The notes: generated by a model from the sequence alone, not told the origin. A DNA stretch of 38,736 nucleotides from Myxococcales bacterium (GCA_025351875.1 JANXVA010000802.1:1-38736), one strand, 5' to 3'; positions 7,004 through 15,516 are shown, numbered from the stretch's first letter. A program made the numbers and translations.

Positions 7004-9613
7004 ATGGCGGCCGAGCAGACCATTCACCTCGAGCGTTACGCCCCGGATGCAAAGGCACTCGTGGCTGGCGCTCAGTCCCTCGCCGACGAGCGCAAGCACG
7101 TCCAGGTCGAGCCCATCCATTTGCTGGCCCGCGCGCTCGATCGCGACCGCGGCGTGGCGGAGGTCTTCAAGAAGGCGGGCGCCGACCCGGCGGACGTCGT
7201 CGCCGAGGCCGAATCGCAGCTCTCGAAGCTGGCCAAGGCCGGCGCCGGGCTCGCGTACCTGTCCTCCGCCATGCTCGCGCTTCTCGCGCGCGCAGAGAAG
7301 GAGGCCGACAAGGCGGCCGTCGGCGTGGAGCATCTGCTCAATGCGCTCTCGCAGGAGATCCGCGGTCCCGCGGCCGTCGTCCTCCAGGCCTTCGCGCTCG
7401 GCCCCGGGTCGCTCCGTCCGCACATGGCTGCCCTGAAGAGCGTCCCACGTGACGTCCCCGGCACGACCTCGAGCACGGGCGGCAGCACCGTCAACGCGGC
7501 CGACGCGATGTCGCGCTACGTCAACGACCTCACCGCGCGGGCGCGGGACAAGGGCTTCGACCCGGTCATCGGCCGCGACACCGAGGTCCGCCGCCTCCTC
7601 CAGATCCTCGAGCGCCGTCAGAAGAACCACCCGCTCCTCGTCGGCGAGCCCGGCACCGGCAAGACCGCCATCGTCGGGGCGCTCGCCATGCGCATCGCCG
7701 CAGGCGACGTCCCGCATAACCTCGCGAACCTCTCGATCCTCGAGCTCGAGATCGGCCAGCTCGTCGCGGGCGCCAAGCTCCGCGGGGAGATCGAGGACCG
7801 CCTCAAGCAGGTCATCTCACAGATCAAGTCGCAGGACACGCTGCTCTACATCTCCTCGCTCGAGTCGTTGCTCGGGACGGGCGGCGCCGGCAGCGGCGTC
7901 GGCGATCTCCTGAAGCCGATGCTGGCGCGCGGCGACATCCGCCTGCTCGCCTCGACGACGCCGGAAGGCGTTCGCAAGCTCTCGGACAAGGATCCGAACC
8001 TGCTGCGCCGCTTCACGGTGCTCACGATCGATCCGCCGACGCCCGAGCGCGCGATCGAGATCCTCCGCGGCATCGCCACGAGGTACGAGCAGCACCACAA
8101 CGTGCAGATCGGCGATCCGGCCTGCGTTGCCTCGGTGCGCCTCGCCAAGCGCTACGTGCAGGATCGCGCGCTCCCCGACAGCGCGATCGATCTCCTCGAC
8201 GAGGCCTGCGCGCGCAAGCGCGTCGAGATCGACGGCCTGCCCGCGCACATGGATGACGCCATCCGGCGCGTCGCGTCGCTGAAGGCGCAGCTCTCGGGCC
8301 TCCTCGACGACGTCGACGCGATGAGCATGAAGACGAAGCAGCGCATCGAGAAGGAGATCGCCGAGCTCGAGCCCTCCGTGATCGAGATGCGCTCGAAGCT
8401 CGATTCACGCCGTGGCGCGCTCGCGGCGCAGGCCGCGATCAAGGACGAGCTCTCGAAGCTCAGCGCGCAGCTCGAAGCGGCCCGCAAGGAGCAGAACTTT
8501 GCGAAGCTCGGCGAGCTCGAGCACGTGCAGATCCCCGAGGTGAAGCGCCGTCTCGACGCCGCGGATGCGGCGGTCGAGAAGGCGGGCCTCAAGGACGGCG
8601 TGTCGCGCATCGTCACCGAGGAGGCCGTCGCGCCGGTCCTCGGCGACTGGACCGGCATTCCCGTCTCCCGGATGCTCGAGGCCGAGAGCGAGAAGCTCCT
8701 CAAGATGGAGGAGCGCCTCTCGGCGCGCGTCGTCGGCCAGAGCGAGGCCGTTCGCGCGGTCTCGAAGGCCGTACGCCGCGGGCGCGTCGGCCTGCGCGAT
8801 CCGGGCAAGCCCATCGGAAGCTTCCTCTATCTCGGCCCCTCCGGCGTCGGGAAGACCGAGCTCGCGAAGGCGCTGGCCGAGTTCCTCTTCGACGACGAAC
8901 AGTCCATGACCCGCATCGACATGAGCGAGTTCATGGAGAAGCACATGGCGCAGCGCCTCGTCGGTGCACCGCCGGGGTACGTCGACAGCGAGGAGGGCGG
9001 CTTCCTCACCGAGGCGGTTCGTCGTCGTCCGTACAGCGTTCTCCTCTTCGACGAGGTCGAGAAGGCCCACGCCGACGTCTTCAACCTGCTCCTCCAGGTT
9101 CTCGACGACGGCCGCCTCACCGACGGCCGCGGTCGCACCGCGGATTTTTCGAACACCGTCGTCATCATGACGAGCAACATCGGCTCGCAGCGCATCCTCG
9201 AGACGGATGCGAAGCTCTTCGAGTCCGAGGAGGGCCGCGACGCGCTCCGCGACGTGCTCCGCGAGGAGCTGAAGAACTTCCTCCGCCCCGAGTTCTTGAA
9301 CCGCATCGACGACGTCATCATCTTCCGCCCGCTCTCGAAGCCGGATCTCCGCGGCATCGTCGACATCCAGCTTCGTCGCCTCGAGAAGCTCGTCGCCGAT
9401 CGCGAGCTGAAGCTCGAGCTCACCGAAGCGGCGAAGATGCGCCTCGTCGACATCGGCTACGAGCCCGCGTTCGGCGCGCGGCCGCTGAAGCGCGCCATCC
9501 TCAAGGCGGTCCAGGATCCGCTCGCCGAGGAGCTCCTCTCCGGCGGCTATCCGAACGGCTCCACCGTGCGTGTCGACGTCGAGGGCGAAGGCTTCAAGTT
9601 CGTGAAGGCCTGA
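7004..9613 (+). CDS. ClpB-type AAA+ disaggregase paralogue with degenerate first ATPase ring
   Basis: An 869-residue Hsp100 protein in ClpB order: Clp N-domain (about 10-140), first AAA+ domain (about 170-400), middle coiled-coil domain (about 420-530, with the ClpB wording NFAKLGELEHVQIPE) and second AAA+ domain (about 570-869). ClpB hexamers thread aggregated proteins through a central pore. Ring 2 looks complete: Walker A GPSGVGKT (611-618), Walker B LLFDEVE, pore loop GAPPGYV, sensor 1 TSNIGS and sensor 2 GARPLKR. Ring 1 keeps Walker A (GEPGTGKT, 214-221) and the RR of the arginine finger. Its Walker B is LYISSLE instead of the usual FIDELH, so both acidic residues (284-285) are Ser, and its pore loop is KLRGE rather than KYRGE. 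ATP binding without hydrolysis in ring 1 is the inference. It is likely a specialised paralogue; the main ClpB would be elsewhere. Confidence 0.9.
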   Translation: MAAEQTIHLERYAPDAKALVAGAQSLADERKHVQVEPIHLLARALDRDRGVAEVFKKAGADPADVVAEAESQLSKLAKAGAGLAYLSSAMLALLARAEKEADKAAVGVEHLLNALSQEIRGPAAVVLQAFALGPGSLRPHMAALKSVPRDVPGTTSSTGGSTVNAADAMSRYVNDLTARARDKGFDPVIGRDTEVRRLLQILERRQKNHPLLVGEPGTGKTAIVGALAMRIAAGDVPHNLANLSILELEIGQLVAGAKLRGEIEDRLKQVISQIKSQDTLLYISSLESLLGTGGAGSGVGDLLKPMLARGDIRLLASTTPEGVRKLSDKDPNLLRRFTVLTIDPPTPERAIEILRGIATRYEQHHNVQIGDPACVASVRLAKRYVQDRALPDSAIDLLDEACARKRVEIDGLPAHMDDAIRRVASLKAQLSGLLDDVDAMSMKTKQRIEKEIAELEPSVIEMRSKLDSRRGALAAQAAIKDELSKLSAQLEAARKEQNFAKLGELEHVQIPEVKRRLDAADAAVEKAGLKDGVSRIVTEEAVAPVLGDWTGIPVSRMLEAESEKLLKMEERLSARVVGQSEAVRAVSKAVRRGRVGLRDPGKPIGSFLYLGPSGVGKTELAKALAEFLFDDEQSMTRIDMSEFMEKHMAQRLVGAPPGYVDSEEGGFLTEAVRRRPYSVLLFDEVEKAHADVFNLLLQVLDDGRLTDGRGRTADFSNTVVIMTSNIGSQRILETDAKLFESEEGRDALRDVLREELKNFLRPEFLNRIDDVIIFRPLSKPDLRGIVDIQLRRLEKLVADRELKLELTEAAKMRLVDIGYEPAFGARPLKRAILKAVQDPLAEELLSGGYPNGSTVRVDVEGEGFKFVKA

Positions 9614-9629
9614 GCATCGGTGCGATGCT
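9613..9629 (+). terminator. Hairpin at the ClpB-like gene stop
   Basis: A perfect 7-base-pair stem (AGCATCG / CGATGCT) with a 3-base loop GTG begins at the last base of the stop codon. There is no run of T after it, so if it ends transcription it would be a GC-type hairpin without a U tract. Confidence 0.45.
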
Positions 9630-9722
9630 TCGGCGGGCAACGAGCGACCGATAGTCGGTTATCGACGCTTCCGGATTAGGGGCGATTTGTGGCGCGCTCC
9701 CGTACCCGCTACGGTCCATCGG

Positions 9723-10037
9723 ATGAAGGCATTTATTTTCTCGCTGCTCGTCGCAGGAACAGTCTGCATCGCGGTGGCATGCAGCAGCAGCGACAGCGGT
9801 GGTGGCGGTGCCGTCGGCGCCGGATGCAACCAGTCGGGCGCCGCCGAGCAGTGTGCGTCCGGTGGCGTCTGCGGTAAGCCTTCCGACGGTACGACCAGCC
9901 TTCAATGCCTCGTGGTGTGCAAGGAACAGGTCGACTGCCCCGCAGGCCAGGACTGCAACGGCGTCGAGGGCTCCCTCCAGAAGGGCTGCCGACCGAAATC
10001 GATCGCCGACGCTGGCGCGGATACCGGCAAGAAATAG
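9723..10037 (+). CDS. Small cysteine-containing lipoprotein
   Basis: A 104-residue predicted lipoprotein. The signal peptide (MKAFIFSLLVAGTVCIAVAC) ends at a lipobox Cys, followed by Ser, which in the classical rule favours the outer membrane. A Ser/Gly linker (SSSDSGGGGA) leads to a domain of about 65 residues with eight further cysteines (GCNQ, QCAS, VCGK, LQCLVVCKEQVDCPAGQDCNG, KGC), a spacing seen in short disulfide-knotted repeats of myxobacterial lipoproteins. The frame opens at 9687, but the signal peptide begins at ATG 9723. There is no strong ribosome-binding site. No function is recognised. Confidence 0.8.
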   Translation: MKAFIFSLLVAGTVCIAVACSSSDSGGGGAVGAGCNQSGAAEQCASGGVCGKPSDGTTSLQCLVVCKEQVDCPAGQDCNGVEGSLQKGCRPKSIADAGADTGKK

Positions 10038-10095
10038 CGCGCCCGTCGACGCGCGTTCCTCGTAGCTGAAGGCTCTCGGAGCACACGGCCTGAGC

Positions 10096-10657
10096 TTGGG
10101 TGTCCTGGGGACGGCCGCCCATGTGTCCCGGAGATACGGTGCCTCGGGGGGTTCCCGGCTGGAGCTGCCCGACGAGCTGATGCCGGAGTCGGTGCTTCAC
10201 GATCAGGCCGTCGAACTGCTGAAGGCGCTGCTCGCCGCGTGGGCGGTAGCGCGCAAGGGCTCCGCTGCGCTCGTCGTTCGCATTCTCGCCGTGAGGTGGA
10301 CCGAATCCGAGCCGCGGATCGGAGTCGACCCCGACCGCGGAGCTACGGGTCTTCGATCCGCTTCTGGCTGGACCGGCGGCGCACGGCGGACCTCATCGCA
10401 TCCAGATCTGGCATCGTCGCGCCGACGGTGACTTCGTGCGCATCTATACGGGCGACGGTCCCGCGCGCTCACCAACGCTCGGTGCCTATCTCGTCGCGAC
10501 GGATGAAGGACGAGAGCTCCGGCTTGCAGACGACGAGGACGCGACGTCGTTCTGGCGGACCGCCGAGGAATCCGAGCGAGCTGCGAAGGAGGCCGCGCTC
10601 GCGCGTGTCGCCGAGCTCGAGGCGTCGATCGCAGCGCGTCGCTTCACCGTGAAGTGA
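10096..10657 (+). pseudogene. Uma2-family (DUF820) endonuclease remnant, core deleted and frame changed
   Basis: Two frames carry the two ends of one Uma2 protein. Frame 1 (about 10096-10340) reads LELPDELMPESVLHDQAVELL, then WAVARKGSAALVVRILAVRW and RIGVDPD, the N-terminal part of the fold. Frame 2 (about 10338-10657) begins abruptly with AELRVFDPLLAGPAAHGG and continues through RIYTGDGPARSPTLGAYLV and a helical tail to a TGA at 10655. In intact relatives some 50-60 residues lie between these blocks, including the EVVS and Lys part of the PD-(D/E)XK-like catalytic site. Here GVDPD joins directly to the end block with a frame change, so the gene cannot make an active nuclease. The N-terminal limit is uncertain: only a TTG start is available. 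The family call rests on recalled family wording. Confidence 0.7.
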
Positions 10658-10690
10658 CGCCTCGCGCCAGGTCGGCTAGAAGCGAGGTCG

Positions 10691-12169
10691 ATGCGCGTTC
10701 ATCTCGTCGGCGTTTCGGGCACTGGTATGGGGCAGCTCGCGCTCCTCTTTCGCGACGCGGGACATGACGTCAGCGGCTCGGACATGGCGTTCGATCCGCC
10801 GATGGGGCCGGCGCTCGAGTCCGCCGGGATTCGCTGCCTGAAGGGCTACGAGGCCGCGCACATCGACAGCTCGCTCGAGCTCGTCGTCATCGGGAACGCG
10901 ATCCGCAAGGAGAACCCCGAGGCGATCCGCGCCGAGGAGCTCCAGCGGACGCGCACGAGCATGTCAGGCGCGCTCCGCGAGCACTTCCTCACGGGTCGCA
11001 GACCCTTCGTCGTCACCGGCACGCACGGCAAGACGACCACGTCGTCGATGGTCGCCTGGATCCTCCACGAAGCCGGCCTCGAGCCGGGCTTCTTCATCGG
11101 CGGGCTCCCGAAGAATTTCCCGTCCGGCGCCGCCATCGGCTCGACGAAGCGCAAGCTCGTCACCACGGCGCTCGGCTCGTCCGCGAAGCCATCTCCGTTC
11201 GTGGTCGAGGGCGACGAGTACGACGCCGTCTACTGGAACAAGCGGCCCAAGTTCTTCGACTACATCGGCGTCGGTCGCGATGACGTCGTGATCCTCACGA
11301 GCATCGAGCTCGATCACATCGACATCTACCCTTCGGTGGAGGTCTACGAGGCGCAGTTCGAGGAGCTCGTCGCGATGGTCCCCGGTGACGGGCTCCTCGC
11401 CTGTGATGCGCGTGATCCGCGCGTCCGCGCGATCGTCGCCGAGCACGCCGAGACGAAGACGCTCTTCTACGGCCTCGAGGGAGACGACACCGGCGACGTG
11501 ACGCCGACGTGGCTCGGCGCGATGGTCGCTCCCGATCCCGTCACCGGCGCGCAGCCGTTCGATCTCTATGCGGGCGGCTCGTACTGCGGCCGATTCGCGC
11601 TCAAGGTCCCGGGCGCGCACAACGTTCGCAACGCGGTGGGCGCCATCGCCGCGTGTGCGGAGGGCTTCGGCGTCGGGGTGGCGGCAGCACGCACTGCGCT
11701 CGCCTCGTTCGAGGGCGTCCGTCGGCGTCAGGATCTCCTCGGCAAGCCGGACGGCATCGCCGTCTACGACGACTTCGCCCACCACCCGACCGCGGTCGAC
11801 GAGACGCTCCGCGCGCTCAAGGCCCGTCATCCCGCAGGCCAGCTCTGGGCGGTCTTCGAACCGCGCAGCGCCACGGCATGCCGCGCGCTCCACCAGCACG
11901 AGTACGTCGCGGCATTCGCCCCCGCCGATCGTGTGCTCTTTGCCCCGCTCGGGCGCACGAACATCCCGGAGAGCGAGCGTCTCGACCTCGCACGCCTCGC
12001 GAAGGAGATCGGCGACAAGGCCGAGCAAGGCGCAAGCGTCGACGTGATCCTCGAGCTTCTCGTGCGTGAGGCGAAGCCGGGCGACACGATCGCGCTCCTC
12101 TCGAACGGCTCCTTCGGTGGCATCCACACGCGGCTGCTCGGCGCGCTCGCCGCGCGGAAGCCCGCGTGA
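10691..12169 (+). CDS. mpl: UDP-N-acetylmuramate:L-alanyl-gamma-D-glutamyl-meso-diaminopimelate ligase
   Basis: A 492-residue Mur ligase that reattaches the recycled murein tripeptide to UDP-MurNAc in the cytoplasm, using ATP, for peptidoglycan recycling. The N-terminal Rossmann domain binds UDP-MurNAc (VHLVGVSGTGMGQLALLF, residues 3-20). The ATP loop is VTGTHGKTTTSS (108-119). The signature VVEGDEYDAVYWNKRPKFFD (171-190) separates Mpl from MurC. The C-terminal ligase domain has DDFAHHPTAV and FEPRSAT. GAGG lies four bases before the ATG. The stop overlaps the start of the following decayed phosphatase gene by four bases (GTGA), so the two were once translationally coupled. The length is somewhat above the E. 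coli enzyme but within family range. Confidence 0.95.
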   Translation: MRVHLVGVSGTGMGQLALLFRDAGHDVSGSDMAFDPPMGPALESAGIRCLKGYEAAHIDSSLELVVIGNAIRKENPEAIRAEELQRTRTSMSGALREHFLTGRRPFVVTGTHGKTTTSSMVAWILHEAGLEPGFFIGGLPKNFPSGAAIGSTKRKLVTTALGSSAKPSPFVVEGDEYDAVYWNKRPKFFDYIGVGRDDVVILTSIELDHIDIYPSVEVYEAQFEELVAMVPGDGLLACDARDPRVRAIVAEHAETKTLFYGLEGDDTGDVTPTWLGAMVAPDPVTGAQPFDLYAGGSYCGRFALKVPGAHNVRNAVGAIAACAEGFGVGVAAARTALASFEGVRRRQDLLGKPDGIAVYDDFAHHPTAVDETLRALKARHPAGQLWAVFEPRSATACRALHQHEYVAAFAPADRVLFAPLGRTNIPESERLDLARLAKEIGDKAEQGASVDVILELLVREAKPGDTIALLSNGSFGGIHTRLLGALAARKPA

Positions 12170-12506
12170 ACGCCGCCGAGCTCGACGCGATCCTGGTGAC
12201 CGCGCGGAGCGCCGCCCGCGAGGCCGCAACGTTCGTCCACGGCGGCTTCCGCAAGCACCCGGTCGTCGAGCACAAGGGCGTCGTCGACCTGGTACGAGCT
12301 TCGATCGCGACAGCGAGGCGCTCCTGCGTGAGCGCCTGAGCGCGGGTGGCATCGCGATCGTTCGCGGCGCGGGCGGCCGCGTGACGGAGTTCGAGGAGGG
12401 TGGCGGCGGATCCATCGCAAGCGGCCACGTCGTCGCGACGAACGGACACATCCACGAGGCGCTTCTGCGCGCGCTCGCCCAGGCCGCGCCGCTCTCGCTC
12501 CGCTGA
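12166..12506 (+). pseudogene. Inositol-monophosphatase-family (SuhB-like) remnant with core deletion and frameshift
   Basis: The start GTG overlaps the mpl stop. Frame 1 reads AAREAATFVHGGFRKHP, then VVEHKGVVDLV, the family N-terminus. A single missing base near 12291 (GACCTGGT-ACGAGC) shifts the continuation TSFDRDSEALLRERLSAG into frame 3. That block then joins directly to GIAIVRGAGGRVTEFE and SGHVVATNGHIHEALLRALA, the family C-terminus. The middle of roughly 170 residues is absent, including the EE and DPxDGT metal-binding motifs. Intact relatives are about 260 residues and dephosphorylate inositol phosphate or related sugar phosphates. The coupling to mpl suggests a former operon. The frameshift and the deletion are read directly from sequence; a sequencing error could explain the single base but not the missing core. 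Confidence 0.78.
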
Positions 12507-12564
12507 TTCAGCGCACTTTTCTGGTGTAGGGCGGAGTCCGTGTGACTCTGGCGCGACGCCGGCG

Positions 12565-12587
12565 CGCGCACTTACTCGACGTGCGCG
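12565..12587. terminator. GC-rich hairpin after the mpl operon remnant
   Basis: CGCGCAC (12565-12571) and GTGCGCG (12581-12587) form a 7-base-pair stem with a 9-base loop, in the 195-base gap between the phosphatase remnant and the phosphoesterase gene. There is no T run. It could end transcription of the upstream operon or be chance pairing in GC-rich DNA. Confidence 0.3.
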
Positions 12588-12701
12588 AGGTGCCGTTATG
12601 GTTCACGATGAAGGTAGGCGAAGCTCGCTTCGCATCTTTTCTTCGCCTCCCGCGCGCCGTCGCTCACTCTCAGGCCCGCCGGAAGTACTCGGAGGAGTCC
12701 C

Positions 12702-13559
12702 GTGTCACGCAGCACCCGTCGTATCGCTCACCTCTCGGATGTCCACACGCTCGATCCCGCGCACCGTCGCTCGAGCGCCCGCTACCGCATCGCGACCAGG
12801 GCGGTGAGCCTGGGACGCCCTGTCGACCCGCGCGACCGCGCGCGAAAGCTCGCAAGGGGCCTCGAGGCCGCGAAGGCCAGCGGCGCCGATCACGTCGTCA
12901 TCACCGGCGATCTCACGGAGGTCGGTGATCCGAAGGAGTTCGAGCACTTTGCGCAGATCCTCTCGGACGCACACATGCCCGAGGGCACGGTGACGCTCGT
13001 GCCTGGCAACCACGACGCGTACACCTCCGCGGCCGGCTGGCGCCGCGCGCTCGAGGGGCCGCTGGCGAGGTATGCAAGCGCAAGCGCGACCGATGCCGGC
13101 AAGGTCGTCGATCGCGGCGAGGTCGCTTTCCTTCCGATCGACACGTCGTGCTTCCAGTCCATCGCGCGCTCGGGCGGCATGTTCACGCCCGATGCGGCGC
13201 GCGCGGTACAGGCCCGCATCGACGACCCGGGCCTCCGGGACAAGTCGATCGTGCTGGTGATGCATCACCCGCCGTTCGTACGCCACGGCAACCCGCTCTC
13301 CGAGTGGGTCGACGGCCTGCGTGGCTGCAAGCACGTGCTCGAGATGCTCGCGCGTCATCCGCGCGTTCAGATCCTCCACGGCCACATGCATCGCGTGGTC
13401 GACCGCATCGTCGACCTCGGCAAGGGCGTGGCCGGGCTCGCGAACCGCGCTCGCATCCTGGGCGCACCGGCGATCGTCGATGACGCCGAAGTCCCGCGCG
13501 TCCGCCTCTACGACCTCGGCGACGGGCTGCTGGAGTCCGCCGGACTCTTCGCCATGTAG
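12702..13559 (+). CDS. Calcineurin-like metallophosphoesterase
   Basis: A 285-residue enzyme with all five metal-site motifs of the calcineurin-like fold in order: HLSDVH (about 9-14), GDLTEVG, VPGNHD, VMHHPP and HGHMHR. This CpdA-like layout hydrolyses phosphodiesters such as cyclic nucleotides, or phosphomonoesters, with two metal ions in the cytoplasm. The substrate cannot be told from sequence. There is no signal peptide. The start is GTG with a strong GGAGGA ribosome-binding site about four bases upstream. It has its own upstream gap of 195 bases, so it is probably not part of the mpl operon. Confidence 0.9.
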   Translation: MSRSTRRIAHLSDVHTLDPAHRRSSARYRIATRAVSLGRPVDPRDRARKLARGLEAAKASGADHVVITGDLTEVGDPKEFEHFAQILSDAHMPEGTVTLVPGNHDAYTSAAGWRRALEGPLARYASASATDAGKVVDRGEVAFLPIDTSCFQSIARSGGMFTPDAARAVQARIDDPGLRDKSIVLVMHHPPFVRHGNPLSEWVDGLRGCKHVLEMLARHPRVQILHGHMHRVVDRIVDLGKGVAGLANRARILGAPAIVDDAEVPRVRLYDLGDGLLESAGLFAM

Positions 13560-13630
13560 GACGACTTTTTCGACAATTTTTGCGACTCGGGAAGCGCTCC
13601 GGGGCGGGCGAGCGTACTCTCGCCGACCTC

Positions 13631-14080
13631 ATGAAGCTCACCTCGATACAGTCGACCGCGCTCGCAATGTTTCTCACGGCGTGCGCTCGGCAGGAAGGCG
13701 CGGCACCCGTGCCGGCCCCCAACACCTCGAGCGCGACCCCGGCCACGTCGTCGGCGAACGTCGTCGAGTGTCACGCCAAGGCTGGCCCGAGCACCATCAA
13801 GGCGCGCTTCGAGCTCAGCTCGATGACGGGCACGCTCACGGTCGACGGCGCGGAGCCGCGGCGCTTCGCCGTTTCCGTCGTGCCCCACTCGGGGACGTAC
13901 ATCCTGCTCTTCGCGAGCTACGGCGAGGGCGACAAGAAGCCGGTCGGCGAGAAGCTCGTGGTTGCGAAGAGCATCGTGGCGCGGCTGGTTGCGGACAGCG
14001 AGAAGAACGACCTGTACTTCGATGTCGACGTCCAGCCCGCGGGGGTCGACAAGACAGCTTCCCTCCACTGCACTCCGTGA
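13631..14080 (+). CDS. Small predicted lipoprotein
   Basis: A 149-residue predicted lipoprotein. The signal peptide (MKLTSIQSTALAMFLTAC) ends in a lipobox with LTAC. The linker is rich in Ala, Pro, Thr and Ser, and the mature domain of about 105 residues is predominantly beta, with one Cys near each end (VECHAKAG and SLHCTP) that could pair. The frame opens at 13580, but the signal peptide starts at ATG 13631. The bases just upstream (13560-13585) contain two T-rich stretches (CTTTTTCG, ATTTTTGC) that stand out in this GC-rich DNA and may be part of its promoter or of the preceding gene's end. It is convergent with the next gene, 17 bases apart. No family is recognised. Confidence 0.75.
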   Translation: MKLTSIQSTALAMFLTACARQEGAAPVPAPNTSSATPATSSANVVECHAKAGPSTIKARFELSSMTGTLTVDGAEPRRFAVSVVPHSGTYILLFASYGEGDKKPVGEKLVVAKSIVARLVADSEKNDLYFDVDVQPAGVDKTASLHCTP

Positions 14081-14097
14081 CGAGCTAGAGCACTCCC

Positions 14098-15459
14098 TCA
14101 GCGGGTGGCGGCGAGGAGCGCCATGAGCAGATCTGCTTGCTCCTGGATCGCGAAGTCCTTCGTGTCGCGCGCCAGGGCCTTCATCGAGCTCGCGTGGAGC
14201 TCGGCGATGCGGCGGAGGCCGCCCACCTTGCTGATCTCGTCGCCGATGAACGCCGCGTCGAGGCGGCGGAGCGTGGCCATCGCCGAGGCGTACGCGATGA
14301 CGTCGCCGTGGCGCGACTTCGCGATGCGCTCGATGTCGTCGTCATAGACGCACGGGACCGCGGCCGCGAAATCGCGAGGGCCGCCGTAGTCCAGGTCGTC
14401 GACGTGCGCGCTGACCGTGAACTTGAACTCCTCGCCGGGCACCCACGGCGGGACCGTCACACGAAGCACCTCGGTGCGTGCCTCACCCGCGCGGACGTTA
14501 CCGAGAACGAGCTCTCCGGCATCGAGCGCCCAGCGCGTCTCTCCGCCGGAGGCCTCGAGCACGTGCGTCGGCGCGGGCGTGCCCTCGAAGGCCAGCCGCA
14601 CGTCGCGAAACTTGGTGAGCCCCGCCTGCGGGATCTGCGTGCGCACTGCCTCGAGCCGTTCGTCGAGGTCGTCGCTCCCCTTCGTACGCACCGTGCCGAG
14701 CTGCACACCGTGCTGCGTGAGCCGCTGCACCTCGGTCGTGTCCGCCGCCGCCATCGGCGTCTCGGTGAGGACGAGAATGCGCTGCGTGATCTCCGGCGAG
14801 GCAATCGCGACCCCCGCTGCGCGGAGCGCGCCCGGCATGTCGCGAGCGCCACGCGAGCGCGTGCGCACGTGGTTCTTGAGCGCGGCGATCGCCATCGAGC
14901 GATGCGAGGCCGGCATCATCGGGACGATCGTGCGCGCGCCCAGTGCATCGATGATGGTGACGCGATCGCGACCCGCGAGCTGCGCGAGCGCGGCCTCCGC
15001 GAGCGCGGCCGAGTCAGGCCCGTCGCCGTCCAGGACGATGGCGACGTTCTCACCCCAGCGTGCGCTTCCCTCGGCAGCGGGCGCGATCACGTCGACGCGG
15101 ATGAGCACCTCGCCGCCCCAGGCGGGAACGCGTGTATCACTCGGTCGAAGCACGATGGCGAGCCCGGTCGTCGCGAGAACGGTGGGCTGGCTCGTCTTGG
15201 TGAAGCGTCCATCCTTCGGGAGGATGAACCCGATCGGCGCGCGCCAAGGCTCGTCGGCGCTCCGCCGGATGAACGCCGTCGGCGGCTCGGTACTGTCGCG
15301 ATACTCGACGCCGTTCGCGGTCAGAACCGAGGCTCCGTGCCCGTTGTTGCCCTTCTCCTGGAAGGCGACGGTGCCGTCGCGCCCGACATACGGGCGGTCG
15401 CACCCCATGACGAGCGCGCAAACGAGCACGAAGGGCGCCGCCAAGCGCGAGACGATCAC
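14098..15459 (-). CDS. Lipoprotein with degenerate von Willebrand A-like domain, Asp at +2
   Basis: A 453-residue predicted lipoprotein. The lipobox LVMGC is followed directly by Asp, which in the E. coli Lol rule keeps lipoproteins in the inner membrane; whether that rule holds here is unknown. Residues about 135-260 look like a von Willebrand A fold (NVAIVLDGDGPDSAALAEAAL, GRDRVTIIDALG, ITQRILVLTETPM), but the metal-binding DxSxS is replaced by DGDGPDS, so the MIDAS site is probably lost. A beta-sandwich-like region and a helical C-terminus (ASAMATLRRLDAAFIGDE) follow, resembling the tail of YfbK-type VWA proteins. The start is GTG with a weak upstream GCGGA. The role is unknown; adhesion or complex assembly would fit the fold. 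Confidence 0.72.
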   Translation of the reverse strand: MIVSRLAAPFVLVCALVMGCDRPYVGRDGTVAFQEKGNNGHGASVLTANGVEYRDSTEPPTAFIRRSADEPWRAPIGFILPKDGRFTKTSQPTVLATTGLAIVLRPSDTRVPAWGGEVLIRVDVIAPAAEGSARWGENVAIVLDGDGPDSAALAEAALAQLAGRDRVTIIDALGARTIVPMMPASHRSMAIAALKNHVRTRSRGARDMPGALRAAGVAIASPEITQRILVLTETPMAAADTTEVQRLTQHGVQLGTVRTKGSDDLDERLEAVRTQIPQAGLTKFRDVRLAFEGTPAPTHVLEASGGETRWALDAGELVLGNVRAGEARTEVLRVTVPPWVPGEEFKFTVSAHVDDLDYGGPRDFAAAVPCVYDDDIERIAKSRHGDVIAYASAMATLRRLDAAFIGDEISKVGGLRRIAELHASSMKALARDTKDFAIQEQADLLMALLAATR

Positions 15460-15516
15460 GGTCCGCAGTATACGCCCGGCCCCGGGAGACGCATTCGCGT
15501 TCGGCTTACAAATCCG

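Noticed and set aside
10691-12169. Calling the Mur ligase MurC
   Set aside because: The EGDEYDAVYWNKRPKF signature and the missing MurC features fit Mpl.
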